Assembly (NCBI GenBank): GCA_019455065.1
Contig: JACFNC010000004.1
Location: 124,001-188,000 of the forward strand
DNA length: 64,000 bases
Direction of reading: 5' to 3'
Source of the DNA: Rhodospirillales bacterium
GTDB taxonomy: Bacteria; Pseudomonadota; Alphaproteobacteria; Rhodospirillales; Magnetospirillaceae
The position numbers were made by a program, and so were the translations under genes. The notes under the pieces were generated by a model that was given only the letters and a program-made list of their open reading frames with translations, ran no database searches and had not been told where the DNA came from. Shown piece after piece: positions 20,206 to 29,048 of the stretch; within the stretch, counting starts at the first letter, position 1; each line of letters starts with the position of its first letter.

Positions 20206-20841
20206 ATGATCATTCTGTCTCACCGCGGCTGCTGGCTGCGGGCGGAAGATAAGAATTCCGCGAAAGCCTTCGAAACATCTTTTGCCCGCGGGTTCGGGGT
20301 CGAACTGGATATTCGCGATCATGCCGGAGAGATTGTCATTAGCCACGATCCGCCGTTTTCGTCCGGACTATTATTTAAGGAAGTCCTCCTTCAACGCAGC
20401 CGGTATTCCCATGCCGGCCCGCTTGCCGTGAACGTCAAGGCTGACGGATTGCAATTTGGCGTTCGCGATTTACTGCGCGACCATGGCGGCGCAGACTATT
20501 TCTTGTTCGACATGGCGGTGCCCGACGCACTCGGCTATCTCGCCCAGGAGATGACCGTTTTCACCCGGCACAGCGAAGTGGAACCCGTGCCGGCCTTCTA
20601 CGACCGTGCGGCCGGCGTCTGGGTCGATTGTTTCCACCGCGACTGGATCGACGAAGGAGTGATCGCCGGGCATCTCCGGGCCGGCAAGAGGGTGGCGCTG
20701 GTGTCGCCTGAACTGCATGGGCGGTCCCATCACGAGGCGTGGCAGTTATGGCGCGGTGTCGAACAGCGGCTTCGGCCGAACGGGGCCTTGATGTTGTGTA
20801 CCGACCACCCCGAAGCCGCGGAGGCCTATTTTAATGCCTAG
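20206..20841 (+). CDS. GDPD-like (glycerophosphodiester phosphodiesterase superfamily) protein
   Basis: A 211-residue TIM-barrel-like protein with the N-terminal catalytic pattern of the GDPD/PLC-like superfamily: SHRG (H6, R7), VELDIR (E33, D35) and ISHDP (H47, D48). It is shorter than true GDPDs and the C-terminal half diverges, so it belongs to the shortened GDPD-like proteins found in sugar loci; the substrate is unknown. It has no signal peptide, so it is cytoplasmic. It is first in a plus-strand operon; its stop overlaps the HAD gene by 8 bp. A role in releasing or recycling a phosphodiester intermediate of the neighbouring pathway is inference. Confidence 0.75.
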   Translation: MIILSHRGCWLRAEDKNSAKAFETSFARGFGVELDIRDHAGEIVISHDPPFSSGLLFKEVLLQRSRYSHAGPLAVNVKADGLQFGVRDLLRDHGGADYFLFDMAVPDALGYLAQEMTVFTRHSEVEPVPAFYDRAAGVWVDCFHRDWIDEGVIAGHLRAGKRVALVSPELHGRSHHEAWQLWRGVEQRLRPNGALMLCTDHPEAAEAYFNA

Positions 20842-21511
20842 AACCATCCGGGGGGTTCTGTTCGATATGGACGGCGTTCTGATCGACGCCAAGGAATGGC
20901 ACTACGAGGCCCTCAACCGCGCCCTCAGACTGCTCGGCATGGAGATCCCGCGCGACATTCACCTGTCGACCTTCGACGGGTTGCCGACGATGCGCAAGCT
21001 GGCGATCCTCAGCGAAACGCGGGGGTTGCCGCCCGGGCTTCACACCTTCATCAACGAACTCAAGCAGACCTATACCTTGCAGATCGCCCATACGCGGTGC
21101 CGTCCCGCGCTCCATCATCAGTATGCCCTGTCGCGTCTGCGGCGCGAGGGTTACCGCATGGCGGTGTGCTCCAATTCCGTGCGCAATTCCGTGCGGGTAA
21201 TGATGGAACTGGCCGGATTGGCCGAGTACCTCGATCTCTTTCTGTCAAATCAGGACGTGTCCAAGCCGAAGCCGGACCCCGAAATGTATCGCGCGGCGAT
21301 GGCGCGGCTGGGGCTCCAGCCGTGGGAATGCCTGATCGTCGAGGACAACGAGAACGGAATCCGCGCCGCCCGCGCCAGCGGCGGCCACGTCATGGTTGTC
21401 AACTCGGTCGACGAGGTGACATACAGCAGGATCCAGGCGGCGATCGTCGAGGCGGAGCGCGATCGAAATGAAAATTCTTTTGCCGCTGGCCGGCAGGGAC
21501 AAGTTCTTTAG
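20834..21511 (+). CDS. HAD-superfamily (subfamily IA) phosphatase
   Basis: Cytoplasmic phosphohydrolase, 225 residues, of the beta-phosphoglucomutase/phosphatase branch. Motif I is LFDMDGVLID (D11, D13), motif II is the serine in VCSNSVRNS, motif III is the lysine in SKPKPDPEMY, and motif IV is IVEDNENGIRAA. The cap domain is helical. All catalytic residues are present. It overlaps the upstream GDPD-like gene by 8 bp and the downstream nucleotidyltransferase gene by 44 bp, so translation is tightly coupled. By analogy with other sugar-nucleotide clusters it probably dephosphorylates a sugar or polyol phosphate before or after activation; the substrate is not predictable. Confidence 0.88.
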   Translation: MPRTIRGVLFDMDGVLIDAKEWHYEALNRALRLLGMEIPRDIHLSTFDGLPTMRKLAILSETRGLPPGLHTFINELKQTYTLQIAHTRCRPALHHQYALSRLRREGYRMAVCSNSVRNSVRVMMELAGLAEYLDLFLSNQDVSKPKPDPEMYRAAMARLGLQPWECLIVEDNENGIRAARASGGHVMVVNSVDEVTYSRIQAAIVEAERDRNENSFAAGRQGQVL

Positions 21512-22973
21512 GCGTGACGGGTGTGACCTTCCGAAGCCGCTGGTAAAGGTGGGCGGCGTTCCCCTGATCAAGCGTGTCGTGGATTGGCTGCACGTCCTCG
21601 ATTCCGATGGCGAATTTGTTTTCGTGGTCCACGATGAGGACTGTCGGAAATTCGACCTCGACGGCATTGTCGGACGGACGTTCCAGAGGCGAGCAACCTT
21701 CGTCCGATTGTCCGGCGAACCCCAGGGGACCGCTTGCTGCGCCCTGATGGCCATCGAGCACATCGACAACGACGACGAACTGATCATCTTCACCGGTGAC
21801 CAGTTGCTCGACGTCGACCTCGCGGATCTCGTGGAGACGTTCAGGCGCCGCAGGCTCGATGCGGGTGTCGCGGTGTTCCGGGCAACGCATCCGCGCTGGA
21901 GCTATGTTCGTGCCGACGAACACGGGAACGTGGTCGAGGCCGCGCACGACCGGGCAATCAGCCGGCTGGCGATCGCCGGCTTCTACTACTTTGCCCGGGG
22001 GCGCGATTTCGTGGCGGCCGCCATGCGTTCGATCGCGAACGCCGCGACGGTGGGGGGTGAGCATTGCGTGGCGCCGACGCTGAACGAGTTCGTTCAGGAT
22101 GGCCGCGCCGTGGGCCTTGAGCGGATTCCCAACGAGCGTTGCGTCAGTTTGCGGTCTCCCAGGAAAGTGGCGGAGTACGAGCGCCGAATGGACCAATCGA
22201 GAGGCGGGATACGGCGGGTCCGGCGCACTGGCCGCCCGCCAGTCAACGTGGTCATCCCCATGGCCGGCGAAGGCAAACGGTTCGCGGATGCGGGCTTTGC
22301 CGCGCCCAAGCCGTTCATCGACATCGACGGGCGCATGATGATCGAGCATGTGCTCGACAATCTCGCCATCCCCGAGGCGCGATACATCCTGCTCGCGCGC
22401 GAGGAACATCTGCGAAGGTTTCCGGCCGCCGAGCGGCGGCTGCGCCAGCGCGCCGACGTCGAGATCCTGCCTGTCGAGGGCCTGACGGAGGGAACTGCCT
22501 GCACGGTTCTGCTGGCGCGTCCGTTCATAGACAACGACGCCCGGCTGCTGATCGCCAATTGCGACCAGATCGTGGATTTCGACTGCGGCGCCTTCGTGGA
22601 GGACTGCGGGCGTCGCGGATGGAACGGGTCGATCCTGGTTTTCCGCGACGCGGCCCGCGATCCGAAATGGTCATTCGCCAAGTTGGACGATGCGGGAATG
22701 GTCGCCGAAGTGCGCGAGAAGGTGCCGATCTCGGACCTTGCAACCGTGGGCATCTATCTTTTTTCCCGCGGCGCGGACTTCGTGGACGCCGCCATCGACA
22801 TGATCGCCCGCAACGACCGCGTCAACGGCGAGTTCTACACTTGCCCCGTCTACAACTACGCCATCCGCCGTGGCGCGGCGATCGGTATCTACGAGGTGGC
22901 GTCGGAGCAAATGCACGGCGTGGGCACGCCGGAGGACTTGCGCGCCTATTGCGGCGCCATGGGATTCGCTTGA
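21468..22973 (+). CDS. tandem two-domain nucleotidyltransferase (sugar-phosphate type)
   Basis: A 501-residue protein made of two homologous NTP-transferase domains. Domain 1 (about 1-245) has the start ILLPLAGRDKFF, the PKPLVKV lysine, GEPQGTACCAL and FTGDQLLDVD. Domain 2 (about 258-501) has a more canonical VVIPMAGEGKRF, APKPFIDIDG, TEGTACTVLLA and ANCDQIVDFD, and a C-terminal GTPEDL. Each resembles bacterial sugar-phosphate nucleotidyltransferases in the Rossmann part and lacks a left-handed beta-helix. Domain 1 has lost part of the glycine-rich phosphate loop, so domain 2 is more likely active. The ATG at 21468 lies inside the HAD gene, with GGAG upstream. The stop overlaps a TTG start of a third such domain. 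Confidence 0.85.
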   Translation: MKILLPLAGRDKFFRRDGCDLPKPLVKVGGVPLIKRVVDWLHVLDSDGEFVFVVHDEDCRKFDLDGIVGRTFQRRATFVRLSGEPQGTACCALMAIEHIDNDDELIIFTGDQLLDVDLADLVETFRRRRLDAGVAVFRATHPRWSYVRADEHGNVVEAAHDRAISRLAIAGFYYFARGRDFVAAAMRSIANAATVGGEHCVAPTLNEFVQDGRAVGLERIPNERCVSLRSPRKVAEYERRMDQSRGGIRRVRRTGRPPVNVVIPMAGEGKRFADAGFAAPKPFIDIDGRMMIEHVLDNLAIPEARYILLAREEHLRRFPAAERRLRQRADVEILPVEGLTEGTACTVLLARPFIDNDARLLIANCDQIVDFDCGAFVEDCGRRGWNGSILVFRDAARDPKWSFAKLDDAGMVAEVREKVPISDLATVGIYLFSRGADFVDAAIDMIARNDRVNGEFYTCPVYNYAIRRGAAIGIYEVASEQMHGVGTPEDLRAYCGAMGFA

Positions 22974-23680
22974 ACGTCATCGTGCCCCTGGCCGGGCCAG
23001 ACTTCGTGCACCCGAAACTCGGCATCAAGCCGCTGATGGAGATTGACGGCGAACCGCTGGTGCGCCGGGCCGTTACCAGCCGGGCGTGGTGGCGGCAAGG
23101 GATCACGCGCGCGGCCGATCTCGTCTTCGTCCTGCGGCTCACGCCCGAGGCCGAGCAGGTGGCCGCCCTGCTGGAGGCGTGGTTTCCCGGGTGCCGGGTG
23201 GTGCGCCTGTCGGATCTGACCATGGGGGCCGCCTTGAGCGCCCTGGCCGGGGCCGCGATGCTCGTTCAGTCGTGGCGGTCGCTGTGCATCGACCTCGTCG
23301 ACCTGCTGTTCGAGAGCGACGATACGCTGGCGGACCATTTCGCCGATCCCGCGGTGGGGGCGGCGGCCACCGTCTTCCCAAGCGACGAGGCGTGCTACAG
23401 CTACCTCGAAATCGGCGACGACGGCATGGTCATCCGGGCGGTGGAAAAACGCGTGATTTCAGAGTACGCCTCGGCGGGAACATACGCGTTCCGCGACGTG
23501 GCCACCTATCTCGACGGCTTGGCGCACTCCCTGCGCCATGCGGACGAAATGGCGGTGAACGGTGCGTTGTTCGTCTGCCCGACGCTCAACGGCGTGATCG
23601 CCGCCGGGTCGCGGGTGGTTCCCGTACCCGTGGGCGAGGTAGTTCCCGTCAGCCGGCGTTTTCACCAATCGCAACCCTGA
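22970..23680 (+). CDS. single-domain nucleotidyltransferase-like protein
   Basis: A 236-residue protein homologous to the two domains of the preceding gene. It begins NVIVPLAGPDFVHPKLGIKPLMEIDGEPLV, keeping the KP lysine but lacking the GxGxRF loop. The GTACT motif is replaced by MGAALSAL, and the metal-binding segment reads CIDLVDLLFESD. It may therefore be a regulatory or degenerate partner. The start is set by the TTG at 22970, overlapping the upstream TGA in TTGA; no ATG or GTG lies nearer. The open frame continues far upstream, but that part is a shadow of the previous gene. The 3' end converges with the glycosyltransferase gene, overlapping by 32 bp. Confidence 0.75.
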   Translation: MNVIVPLAGPDFVHPKLGIKPLMEIDGEPLVRRAVTSRAWWRQGITRAADLVFVLRLTPEAEQVAALLEAWFPGCRVVRLSDLTMGAALSALAGAAMLVQSWRSLCIDLVDLLFESDDTLADHFADPAVGAAATVFPSDEACYSYLEIGDDGMVIRAVEKRVISEYASAGTYAFRDVATYLDGLAHSLRHADEMAVNGALFVCPTLNGVIAAGSRVVPVPVGEVVPVSRRFHQSQP

Positions 23681-24488
23681 GGTCGTCCTCGTACACGACC
23701 GTCGAGGTGTAGGCCGCGCCAGGCCGGCCGCTGTGGTCGGCCGCCAGGAAGCCCTTGCGATCGACCGCGAAAGCGGCCAGGAACCGAAGCGTCTTGTACG
23801 CTTGGCGGAACAGCCGGACGTTGGAAACCTGATCGTCTTCCCGCCAGCTTAGGGGAAAGAAGCGGAAATTCCACCGGTTCTCCACCATGCCCAGGATCAT
23901 GTAGTAGTTGAACGTCAGGTCGTCGGCGCAGCGCATCCACTGCCGATCGGAGAGCGCGCGGACGGCGAATAGGTTCAGGCCCGAGCCCAGGTCATAGAGG
24001 CGTCGTCCGCTGACCAGCGAGAACAACGCGTTGAACACGCGGTTTCCGAACGTCCGAAAGGTCGAATAGCCGACGAGCCGTGATCCCGGCATGAAGCGAG
24101 CCCCGAGAAGGCAGTCATGCTCGCGATGGAGGCCACGGTCGAGCAGCGGGAGAAGGTCGCGGATGTCGCCCTGGTCGTCGCCGTGCAGAATGATGCAGTA
24201 GTCGTAGCCGCGCTCGAGGCATTCGTTGAACGCCACTTTGTGGCTGCCGCCAAGCCCGTAGTTGGCGTCGTTGCGAAGCAGCCGGGTGCGGACGTTCGTC
24301 AGCGTCTTCAATGCTTCTTCGGCGGCGGCGGCACTGCCGTCGAGGCTGCGATTGTCGATGACGACGATCTCGCGAAACCTGCGCTGCGTTTCCTCATCGA
24401 ATTGCGCGAGCACCCGCGGAATCTGTGGCTCGCAATTGTACATGGGTATGAAAACGGCAATCTGTTCGGCTCCCGAACCCATTTTCAT
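23649..24488 (-). CDS. family 2 glycosyltransferase (dolichyl-phosphate-mannose-synthase-like, soluble)
   Basis: A GT-A fold transferase, 279 residues. It opens with VFIPMYNCEPQIPRVL, then IVVIDNRSLDGS, NYGLGGSHKVAFNE and the acidic metal-binding HGDDQGDI, and continues with LGSGLNLFAVRAL and WREDDQVSN, as in DPM-synthase-like polyprenyl-phosphate glycosyltransferases. No C-terminal membrane helices are seen. The ATG lies in an ATGA overlap with the stop of the upstream membrane-protein gene (24485-24488), making it the last gene of the purQ-linked chain. It probably loads a sugar onto a lipid carrier for one of the two large membrane proteins upstream; donor and acceptor are unknown. Confidence 0.88.
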   Translation of the reverse strand: MKMGSGAEQIAVFIPMYNCEPQIPRVLAQFDEETQRRFREIVVIDNRSLDGSAAAAEEALKTLTNVRTRLLRNDANYGLGGSHKVAFNECLERGYDYCIILHGDDQGDIRDLLPLLDRGLHREHDCLLGARFMPGSRLVGYSTFRTFGNRVFNALFSLVSGRRLYDLGSGLNLFAVRALSDRQWMRCADDLTFNYYMILGMVENRWNFRFFPLSWREDDQVSNVRLFRQAYKTLRFLAAFAVDRKGFLAADHSGRPGAAYTSTVVYEDDLRVAIGENAG

Positions 24489-26296
24489 TTAACGCCTCCC
24501 TCGTTGTGGGCCATATCCGGCCTCTTTTTCCACAGCGTCCACAACGGCGACTGCGCGGCGATATCGTATCTTGCTCGAACCGCGTCACCGATCAGTTTCC
24601 ACATCGCCTCGGTATCGTCGAATTCCCTGAAGCGGGGCAACATCACCACGTCCGCGTCGGCGAGAAGGCGATCCGCATCCGGCGGGCTATTCTCCGAGAA
24701 CGTTCGGCCGTAGTGCCACCACAGCCCGCCTCCCACCGGCGGGCGGGTGCCGGTGAAGAACGAGAACCAGGAAGAGAAGGATACGGACAACACCGTGGCG
24801 CCCGGCGCATGGGCGCTCAGCATGCGATGGCCGTCGTCGAGCAATAACTGGACGTCGGCGCCGGTGAGCTGGAGTTCGAACGCCTCGTGAGCCTCGGCGG
24901 AAAGCTCGCCCGACATCACGAGCGTGAGGGGACGGCTCGTTTCCTTCCGTCTGTTCTGCGCCGCCACCAGCATCAGATCGTCGATGGGCGTGCCGGCGAT
25001 CGCGGTCGCCTTGACGGTCGGGCTAACGAGCGGGAGCAGGACGTTCAGCGGTATGGCCAAGCCGTCCTTGACCACCTGCGGCGCGGTGACGATGAGCGAT
25101 AAGGCGGCCACCCCGGCCGCTGCTCGCCTCGCCGCCACGCCTTGCCGCGCCTCGGCCCGCCGCACGGTGGCGCCCAGCAGGATGAGGAGCAGTGCCAGCA
25201 GGCCGAAGAGATGGTGCTGATGGTTCTGATTGTTGATCGCCAAGGCGCTGGCGGCGAGCAGCATGACCGCCAAGGTCGCGGCGCGGGCCGCGCGGCGTTC
25301 CGCAACGCCATCGGCGCTGCGCAGCAACCAGACACCAATGACCACAATGGCGCTCAAGCTGCCCACGTTCTGCCAAAGGTCCCCGAGAAATTTTCGGAAA
25401 CCTGGCGCACGCTCGGTCAAGCCGTAGGTGCCACCGAGTGACTCCTTGGCCTGCAGGATGTCGTGGAAATAGCCGATGTTGAGGTCGCTGGCGGCGGTGC
25501 ATGCCGCGAGCACCGCCAAAGCGCCCGCACCACCGAAAAAGGCGACGGCGCGATTGGCCGGCACCAGCAGCACCGCCAGCATCAGTCCCAGCCCGGCCCA
25601 GGCGAAAAAGGTGATCTTGAGATAGAAAAGCGCCAGTGTCAGTCCCGTCAGCATGGCGGTTTCCGCGGCCAAGCGGGCGGGGGAACGGCGGGTCGGCTCG
25701 ATCAGCGCGGCGACGAGGACGATGGTGGCCAATGCCCAGCCATGCCGGTTGTAGTTCGCCAGGTGCACGATTTCGACCACGGACCCGTCGGCAAAGCGTG
25801 GCGACAGCACCGCCAATCCAAGGGCGGCCACCAGCCCTAGCCGCGGCCATACTGACAACCGGCCTCCGGACGTGGCCAGGAGGCCCGCGCCCACGACGAC
25901 CGGCATGATCAGGAGGTTGGCCTGGATCAAAGCCATGGCCGAGACGCCGAAGATCTGCATGGCCCAGCCGTGAAGCGCCGGATAGAGCCAGCCAAGCGGC
26001 GAATAGTAGTCTATATGCGGCACCTGCCCGTTGATGAAGCGCCACCCGGCCTCCAACGGGATGAAGGCGTCCTTGTGCCAACGGACCACGAAGACGTGGG
26101 GGGTTGCCAGCAGGATCAGGGGAAAGACGCAAAGCAGTCCCAGGCCGACCGCCAAGCGCCGACCGCAAGGGCGCCCCGTTTCGACCACGCTTGCGCTCGC
26201 CCGATCCAGCAGACAAAGCATCCGGTCCACCATGGCGGCCAGGCGCGGCGGCACTTCCGCTGTTCCGGCGCCGTCGCATGTGGCGGGGACGGTCAC
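24485..26296 (-). CDS. large polytopic membrane protein, GT-C-like (paralogue of upstream gene)
   Basis: A 603-residue protein with about ten to twelve hydrophobic segments and a soluble C-terminal part of about 150 residues. The first periplasmic loop contains WRFINGQVPHIDYYSPLGWLY, with the conserved acidic residue typical of lipid-linked GT-C transferases; the whole length aligns by eye with the protein from 26293-28113. No named family is recognised with certainty. I chose GTG at 26296 because it overlaps the upstream stop as GTGA and agrees with the chain of 4-bp overlaps in this operon. The likely role is a polyprenyl-phosphate-sugar-dependent transferase or a glycan flippase-like protein in the inner membrane; this is inference. 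Confidence 0.75.
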   Translation of the reverse strand: MTVPATCDGAGTAEVPPRLAAMVDRMLCLLDRASASVVETGRPCGRRLAVGLGLLCVFPLILLATPHVFVVRWHKDAFIPLEAGWRFINGQVPHIDYYSPLGWLYPALHGWAMQIFGVSAMALIQANLLIMPVVVGAGLLATSGGRLSVWPRLGLVAALGLAVLSPRFADGSVVEIVHLANYNRHGWALATIVLVAALIEPTRRSPARLAAETAMLTGLTLALFYLKITFFAWAGLGLMLAVLLVPANRAVAFFGGAGALAVLAACTAASDLNIGYFHDILQAKESLGGTYGLTERAPGFRKFLGDLWQNVGSLSAIVVIGVWLLRSADGVAERRAARAATLAVMLLAASALAINNQNHQHHLFGLLALLLILLGATVRRAEARQGVAARRAAAGVAALSLIVTAPQVVKDGLAIPLNVLLPLVSPTVKATAIAGTPIDDLMLVAAQNRRKETSRPLTLVMSGELSAEAHEAFELQLTGADVQLLLDDGHRMLSAHAPGATVLSVSFSSWFSFFTGTRPPVGGGLWWHYGRTFSENSPPDADRLLADADVVMLPRFREFDDTEAMWKLIGDAVRARYDIAAQSPLWTLWKKRPDMAHNEGGVK

Positions 26297-28113
26297 CGCC
26301 CCTCCTGGCCGGACGCGTGGGCGGCGGGCCGCGCCCACAGCGCCCAGAGCGGGGTCTGGGCGATCAAGATAAAGTCGGTTTGCAAGCGTTCGGCGATTCG
26401 CTCGTAGAGAAGCCTCTCGTCGTCCTCCTCCCTGACCTGTGGCACCATCACCGCGTCGGCGTCGCGCAGCAGGCGCGACGTGTCCAGCGGGGAGCCTTGC
26501 CTAAGACCAAAGCGCAACCATGGGCTGGCGCCGACCGGGGGGGGCGTAGAGAGCGAAAGCCAGGGCGCGAAGGACAACGACAAGACCTTTGCACCCCGCG
26601 CATGGCGCGCCAGGAGGGCGTGGCCGTCGGCGAGGAGAACCGGGATATCGCCGCCGCGGAAGCTCATGGCGAGGGCGTTGTAGGCCAGCGCGGACGCCTC
26701 GCCGGATGCCACCAGCGAGAGTGGCGTCCGATAGTCCTCCCGGTCGGCCAGATACACTTCGGCCAGCGCCAGGTCGCGCAGCGGCGAGGCCTGCGCGGTC
26801 GTCGCCGTGGCCGTCTTCGATGTCAGCGGCGCCGCCAGATGATACGGCACGGCCGCCGCGTCTGGCAGCAGATCCGGCGACGTGCCGAGCAGCAGCAGCG
26901 CGGCAAACCCGACGGCCGGGCGGGCTGCGGCGGTCGTCGCCCTGTTTCTGGCCCTGACCAGGGTGGCGGATAACAGCAGGATGAGCGGGACGATCAGCCC
27001 GAAGGCGTGGGATTGGACGCTCAGGGCGCCGAGGGCCAGGGCCGAGAGGGTGATTCCCAAGACTCGAATGACGGTGCCGGCGGCGGCGGCGCGTTCGCGG
27101 TCGTCGCGCGCGCCGCGCAGAAGCCATATCGCCCCCGCGCATACCGCGAGGACGCCGATGCCGAACTCGGCCATCGCCGTGCCGGTCCGCGGTTCGCTCC
27201 CGAATGAAACCTCGTTGCTGGCCAATGCAGCCTTGGCATGAAGCACATCGGAAATGTAGAGACCGGTGTAGTCGCTGAGGGCACCGGTGGTGCCGAGAGC
27301 GACCGCGGCGGCCGCCGCGCCGGCCAGCGCGACGCCACGGTTTGCCGACCCCGTCAGTATTGCCAGCGAAAGACCGAATGCGGCCCATAGGAAGCAGGTC
27401 GCTTCGGTGTGGAAAAGCGCCACGAGAAGTAGCGCCACCATGGTTGCCTCGACCGTGCCTCGGACTGCCGATCGCTGCACCGGCGGAACCAGCGTCACGA
27501 TCATTATGATCGCGGCAAGCACCAAGCCGTGACGTTCATAGCTGGCCATGTGCACGGCATCCTGGATCGCTCCATCGGCCAGCCGCGGTGAGACGACGGT
27601 GACCACGACGGCGGCGAGCGTCCAGAGGCGCGGCCACAGCGCCAGACGCCCGGCTCCGGTGGCAATCAACCCCGCCGCCACGACGATCGGCAGCGGGATG
27701 AGGTTGGCGTAGACCACGGCCTTCGCGGAGACGCCGAACAACTGCATCGCCCATCCGTGCAGGGCCGAATACAGAAAACCTGCCGGCGAGAAGTAATCCG
27801 CATGTGGCATCTGGCCGTTTACGAACCGCCATCCGGCGTCCAGGGCAATAAACACCTCTGCGAACTGCCTCTCGGCATAAACAACCGGGGCAAGGAGCAT
27901 CATCAGCGGGAAGATTGACAGCGCCGCGATCCCCGCCGCGAGTTCGCGGGCATGCGGCCGCGTCGTAGCGGCTATGGAACCGGCCAGCCGATCGAGGAGG
28001 CGCACGATGGCGGTGCCGAGTCTTTCGGCGTCGGGATGCGCCGGCCTGCCATGTGGCGCGAAACCGCGCCCCCCACCTCCTTGCCAGGAGGCCGGCAGGG
28101 GCGCATCGGTCAC
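26293..28113 (-). CDS. large polytopic membrane protein, GT-C-like
   Basis: A 606-residue inner-membrane protein, paralogous to the next gene: matching blocks are [26 protein letters not shown] versus its WRFINGQVPHIDYY counterpart, and the C-terminal [16 protein letters not shown] versus RLLADADVVMLPRFRE. It has a long cytoplasmic, proline/glycine-rich N-terminus, then multiple membrane spans and a soluble C-terminal domain. The start is GTG at 28113, inside the stop codon of purQ (GTGA, 28110-28113), so translation depends on purQ. It is not a purine gene. A GT-C glycosyltransferase role is inferred from topology, the acidic residue in the first loop, and the glycosyltransferase downstream. 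Confidence 0.75.
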   Translation of the reverse strand: MTDAPLPASWQGGGGRGFAPHGRPAHPDAERLGTAIVRLLDRLAGSIAATTRPHARELAAGIAALSIFPLMMLLAPVVYAERQFAEVFIALDAGWRFVNGQMPHADYFSPAGFLYSALHGWAMQLFGVSAKAVVYANLIPLPIVVAAGLIATGAGRLALWPRLWTLAAVVVTVVSPRLADGAIQDAVHMASYERHGLVLAAIIMIVTLVPPVQRSAVRGTVEATMVALLLVALFHTEATCFLWAAFGLSLAILTGSANRGVALAGAAAAAVALGTTGALSDYTGLYISDVLHAKAALASNEVSFGSEPRTGTAMAEFGIGVLAVCAGAIWLLRGARDDRERAAAAGTVIRVLGITLSALALGALSVQSHAFGLIVPLILLLSATLVRARNRATTAAARPAVGFAALLLLGTSPDLLPDAAAVPYHLAAPLTSKTATATTAQASPLRDLALAEVYLADREDYRTPLSLVASGEASALAYNALAMSFRGGDIPVLLADGHALLARHARGAKVLSLSFAPWLSLSTPPPVGASPWLRFGLRQGSPLDTSRLLRDADAVMVPQVREEDDERLLYERIAERLQTDFILIAQTPLWALWARPAAHASGQEGR

Positions 28114-28811
28114 GAGAGAGCCTCTACCAGCCCCTCGAACATCGGCCGGCCATCGGTGCCGCCCAGGAGGTCGTCGGCCAGCCGTTCCGGGTGCGGCATC
28201 AGGCCGAGCACGTTCCGGCGTTCATTGTAGATTCCGGCGATGCTGCGTGCCGAGCCGTTGGGGTTGGCGTCGCCGTCGCAGTTGCCGGACGGGCCGCAAT
28301 AGCGAAAGGCAACCAAGCCCTCGCCCTCGAGGCGGTCCAGGGTGTCGGGGTCGGCGAAGTAGTTGCCGTCGTGATGGGCGATGGGAAAGCGCACCACCTG
28401 TCCCGACTGGTAGCGCCGGGCGAACGCGGAATCCGCGTTTTCGACCTTCAGCGTCACGTCCTTGCAGATGAATTTCAGGCCGGCGTTGCGCATCAGCACT
28501 CCGGGCAGAAGGCCGGCCTCGGTGAGAATCTGGAACCCATTGCAGATGCCGAGGACGGCCACGCCCTTGCGGGCGCGCGCGGCAACCTCGCGCATGATCG
28601 GCGAATGGGCGGCCATCGCGCCCGACCGCAGGTAATCCCCGTAGGAGAAACCGCCGGGCACGACGATCAGGTCGACTTCCGGAAGGTTGGTGTCGCGATG
28701 CCACGCCATCAGGGGCGGGCGCCCGGCGGCGGCCTCGATGGCGACGGCAACGTCGCGGTCGCAATTCGATCCGGGAAAGACGATGACGGCGGCTTGCAAG
28801 GGCGGCCTCAT
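28110..28811 (-). CDS. purQ: phosphoribosylformylglycinamidine synthase, glutaminase subunit PurQ
   Basis: Class I glutamine amidotransferase, 233 residues, that delivers ammonia to PurL. It has [10 protein letters not shown] at the N-terminus, [11 protein letters not shown] (oxyanion region), the nucleophile C90 in GICNGFQIL, and the His-Glu of MPHPERL near the C-terminus. The ATG at 28811 begins [14 protein letters not shown], matching the family start; upstream in-frame codons are unrelated. It lies 1.9 kb from purS and 8.6 kb from purL, both of which normally adjoin it. Its stop codon carries the GTG start of an unrelated membrane protein. The 237-bp gap to 29049 must contain its promoter. 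Confidence 0.96.
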   Translation of the reverse strand: MRPPLQAAVIVFPGSNCDRDVAVAIEAAAGRPPLMAWHRDTNLPEVDLIVVPGGFSYGDYLRSGAMAAHSPIMREVAARARKGVAVLGICNGFQILTEAGLLPGVLMRNAGLKFICKDVTLKVENADSAFARRYQSGQVVRFPIAHHDGNYFADPDTLDRLEGEGLVAFRYCGPSGNCDGDANPNGSARSIAGIYNERRNVLGLMPHPERLADDLLGGTDGRPMFEGLVEALS

Positions 28812-29048
28812 GCAAAGGGGCGTTGGGGCGACGATCCGCCGGATGGCGTGCGCCGGCCATAGATACGACGGTGGTGGTGCGGATGCAAGCGGCCGGTGCC
28901 CCATCGGGCCACCACGCCGCAATGTCAGTCCTGATCTGGTCGGATATAGCGGCTACCACCTATTCGCCCGGCCGCCGAACGCCTGCGCGATCCTGAATGA
29001 AATGTGGGAAGGGCTAGAATGCAACCCGCTGTTTCATCGGGGCTCGGA

